Assembly (NCBI GenBank): GCA_009667805.1
Contig: CM019064.1
Coordinates: forward strand, 383,546,549-383,610,548
Direction: 5' to 3'
Length of the DNA: 64,000 nt
Origin: Leptobrachium leishanense
Lineage: Eukaryota > Chordata > Amphibia > Anura > Megophryidae
This document shows positions 61,166 to 64,000 of this stretch, one piece after another (the stretch's first letter is position 1; each line of letters starts with the position of its first letter). The translations under genes and the position numbers were made by a program. Below the pieces are notes generated by a model that searched no databases, was not told the DNA's origin, and was given only the letters and a program-made list of their open reading frames with translations.

Positions 61166-61574
61166 CTGCAAGATAGAAAACAAATATGTAAGACGAGAAA
61201 ATCCAAGTTAAAAAGTATAAATTGAAAGATGTGTCAATACTAGAATTCTACAATTCACTGTAAATTTGTGAGCGAGTGCGCTGCTTATAAAGAGCTAGAT
61301 CTTAAACCACTTTGGCTCAACATTTGACGAGAGAATGAAAAAACCCTGACGTGCTGTTTGTAAACACAAAAGAGAGCTATAAAAATGGCTTTTTTTATTT
61401 ATATTTCAGCATTTCTGAAGAGACAGCTTTGTCACGTTCCGACATGTAACCGCTGCTGGTTTAGTAACTTGAGAATGTTCCGCATTGAAGCAGGAGTGTG
61501 AGCTCTTGTATTTTCAACCTTTTAGCTTGTCCTCAGATTGGTACAATGAACTCCTTTTAGGCGAGGTGTCTTAC
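61166..61574 (-). other. pcbp2: PCBP2 intron, proximal part
   Basis: This is intronic sequence directly upstream, on the - strand, of the last coding exon. I see no exon or repeat in it. Confidence 0.5.
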
Positions 61575-61980
61575 TAAGGCTAGGGTCAGACGAACGCATT
61601 TTCGCGTTGTCTGTGAAAAAGTGCGTTCAAACGAATGGACGCATTTTTTCACGGAGTACGCGATAGCGGTCATACGATGCGCATTTGCGTTCGTGATTTT
61701 GTACGGATCATCAATAAAACAGTTTTGCATCTGGACGTTATGTTGGCCGGACATTAGCAGTGTCTGACATCTCCAAATCACGCACACACGCCGCTAGCGG
61801 ACGCAGCGCACTCTGTACGTCAGTACTAGCGGTTTCACGTTCGACAAAATGCGTTAGTTTGCCACTTGCGTTGCGCAGCCGGACTTTCGTGCGACCGTAC
61901 TTCGTATATTGGCCATCATTGCCCGCCATTTGCTGCTAGTGCGGCCGTAATTAAGTGCGCCAGAACGCACGATTAAAGGT
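61575..61980. mobile_element. MITE, TIR TAAGGCTAGGGTCAGACGAA, right end lost
   Basis: The left end TAAGGCTAGGGTCAGACGAA matches 20077 and the complement of 55805. The interior GGCCATCATTGCCCGCC and GTGCGGCCGTAATTAAGTGC is shared in reverse with 55373-55805. The right end stops at GCGCCAGAACGCACGATTAA without the final repeat. Confidence 0.75.
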
Positions 61981-62116
61981 TTAACCCCTTTAGGACGGAT
62001 GTAGCATGCCATCCTGCATTAGGTGGGCTGGTGTAGAAGTGAAGGCATCCCTGGAAATCCCTGGTAGAAGGCATCCCTGGAAAAGTCACAATCTGACCTT
62101 TCCAGGGATGCATTTG

Positions 62117-62946
62117 TTAACCCCTTAAAGCGCCAGGCTGCGAATCAGCACCGGTGTTCCGTTGAATAATGCCAGAGCGGATTGTGCAAGCTACGCTCTG
62201 CACATGTGCTGCTACGTCACACCAGCTGATCTGTCAATCAGCTGGAATCCGTGACATATGCGCACATCGGCCATGAGTGTCGGATCGTGCAAGGGACACT
62301 CTGCGCACGTGCACATCGGCCACGAGCGTTGGATTGGGCAAGGGTCACTGCGCATGCACCACTGGAGTCAGTGACGAATAGCTTGAGGTATTATTTGACC
62401 TGTCAGATAATGCCTCACTCTTTGTGTGCGCCAATGAGGAAAAGTTTGTTTATAGTTAAAAATAAAAAAGGAAAAAGCTTTTCTCCGTGGAGTCATCACG
62501 CGCACAAATAGCAAGGCATTATCTGACAGGTCAGGGCTATGTGCGCTCGTGTCGAAGGGGATTCCCTATTTGTAAAAAGAAAAACATGCTTTTTTTTTTT
62601 ATTAATGCAGCACTGTTGTACACATGTCAATTATAATGTGAACAATGATGCTTTACTGATGATTTTAACAAGCCTTAAGCTCAGATGATTGTGAAGAAAA
62701 AAAAAAAATACACACTGGATGATTGAAATTCTATTGATAATTCACATCTTGTGTTATAGCATTCAGGCAGGGCATGACGTATACATATGATATATTATGA
62801 ATCTTCTGCGTCTGCCCAAAAAAAAAAAAAAAAAATGTCTGGGTCGTAGAATAAAACCTGACTTCAAAGCCCGTTTAAACATTAGCAAAAACTGTAAAAA
62901 CTAGCTCAGCGCACTTTTAGAACGAGTGCTGAACTTGTATAGAGTA
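62117..62946 (-). mobile_element. TTAA-flanked hairpin-chain element, copy C (reverse, diverged)
   Basis: It is flanked by TTAA at 62113-62116 and 62947-62950. Read on the - strand it matches copy B at the ACGACCCAGACATTTTTT and CATCATTGTTCACATTATAA regions. Hairpin pairs include TGACCTGTCAGATAATGCCT with its complement near 62510. An adjacent piece at 61981-62116 starts TTAACCCCTTTAGGACGG and may be a second insertion. Confidence 0.65.
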
Positions 62947-63071
62947 TTAACTCCTTATGGACAAGGCAATTTTACATTTATATGAATTCATAAACCCTAC
63001 CACCATCTTCATACTTTAATCCTTTGAGCACTATCAATTTAAAAACTAGATATAGATCTAACTTTTAGATA

Positions 63072-64000
63072 CACACTGCTCAAAAAAAATAAAAGGGAAC
63101 ACTTAACACAATGTAACTCCAAATCAAACGTCTGTGAAATCAAACTGTCCACTTAATTGTCAGTGTTGCTACCGAAGTCCGCATGCTGTTGTGCAAATGG
63201 AATAGGCAACAGGAGGGAAGCATAGGCAGGTAGCAAGACATCCCCAATAAAGGAGTGGTTCTGCAGGTGGTGACCACAGACCACTTCTCAGTTCCTAGGC
63301 TTTCTGGCTGATGGCTTGGTCACTTTTGAATGCTGGCAGTGCTGTCACTCTAGTGGTAGCAGGAGACGGAGTCTACAACCCACACAAGTGGCTCAGGTAG
63401 TGCAGCTCATCCAGGATGGCACATCAATGCGAGCTGTGGCAAGAAGGTTTGCTGCGTCTGCCAGCGTAGTGTCCAGAGCATGGAGCCGCTACCAGGAGAC
63501 AGGCCATTACATCAGGAGACATGGAGGAGGCCGTAGGAGGGCAACAACCCAGCAGCACGACCACTACCTCTGCCTTTGTGAAAGGAGGGACAGGAGGAGC
63601 ACTGCCAGAGTCCTGCAAAATGACCTCCAGCGGGCCCCAAATGTGCATGTGGCTGCTCAAACGGTCAGAAATGGACTCCATGAGGGCCCGACGTCCACAG
63701 GTGGGGGTTGTGCTTACAGCCCAACACCGTGTAGGACGTTTGGCATTTGCCAGAGAACACCAAGATTGGCAGCTTCGCTCTGGCGCCCTGTGCTCGTCAC
63801 AGATGAAAGCAGGTTCACACTGAGCACATGTCACAGACGTGACAGGGTCTGGAGAAGCCGTGGAGAACGTTCTGCTGTCTGCAACATACTCCAGCATGAC
63901 CGGTTTGGCAGTGGGTCAGTAATGGTGTGGGGTGGCTTTTTAGGGGGCTGCACAGCCCTCCATGTGCCTGCCAGAGGTAGCCTGACTGCCATTAGGTACT
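63072..64000 (+). pseudogene. Tc1/mariner-type element, start codon lost, runs off the window
   Basis: CACACTGCTCAAAAAAAATA after TA at 63070-63071 is the left end. Transposase sequence runs on the + strand from about 63361: [20 protein letters not shown], then [20 protein letters not shown] (helix-turn-helix), [20 protein letters not shown], a shift near 63690, then [14 protein letters not shown] (first catalytic Asp) and [13 protein letters not shown] stands at 63361 where related copies are expected to have ATG, which is from memory of this family. The second Asp and Glu lie beyond the window. It sits in the PCBP2 intron in antisense orientation. Short frames on the other strand are shadows. 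Confidence 0.82.

Noticed and set aside
63424..63897. 157-codon frame on the - strand near the right edge
   Set aside because: It is antisense to the Tc1-like transposase that accounts for the region on the + strand.

Overview
The window is vertebrate nuclear DNA, most likely from an anuran amphibian. The reasons are spliced host genes, several Tc1-type transposons with long IR/DR ends, CR1/L2-like and L1-like LINEs, a Ty3/gypsy element with a PNMA-like Gag, and very many hAT-, Harbinger- and TTAA-type non-autonomous elements. The species call is inference. Host protein-coding sequence makes up under 1 kb.

Host genes. The last four coding exons of MAP3K12 (DLK, dual leucine zipper kinase) run on the + strand at 252-684, 4357-4427, 9541-9814 and 10138-10209, with consistent splice phases. 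The last coding exon of PCBP2 (a KH-domain poly(C)-binding protein) lies on the - strand at 61129-61165, with its 3' UTR to about 60750. The genes are tail to tail, the arrangement known at human 12q13. About 50 kb of transposon-filled DNA separates them.

Layout. 1-10.2 kb: MAP3K12 3' half; one intron carries a 5'-truncated L1 with a target-site duplication (5450-8709). 10.2-15.4 kb: 3' flank, a tRNA-derived SINE and a CpG-rich Harbinger-type MITE. 15.4-17.0 kb: a Tc1 element with a full-length transposase whose catalytic Glu is Lys. 17-22 kb: MITEs, hAT elements with internal VNTR and large hairpins, and LINE debris. 22.7-24.65 kb: a minisatellite that starts inside a MITE. 25.9-31.8 kb: one hAT-type element (8-bp TSD) holding several nested insertions. 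32-33.6 kb: an apparently intact Tc1 element. 34-35 kb: nested short MITEs. 35.4-46 kb: a CR1/L2-like LINE split by a Ty3/gypsy retrotransposon on the - strand. 47-57.7 kb: TTAA-flanked hairpin elements, a second hAT-VNTR element, split tandem arrays, an LTR-like inverted pair and a chimeric Tc1 relic. 58-60 kb: small hAT MITEs. 60.7-64 kb: PCBP2 end and its intron, with a decayed Tc1-like element running off the window.

Most notable: (i) TTAA-flanked elements built as a chain of short perfect hairpins; (ii) hAT elements combining terminal repeats, a CAGCTCACACATGG minisatellite and a large foldback; (iii) a GGGAAAC -1 frameshift heptamer in correct phase at the gag/pro junction of the PNMA-like gypsy element; (iv) a Tc1 transposase open along its full length but with D-D-34-K in place of D-D-34-E, near another with an intact triad.
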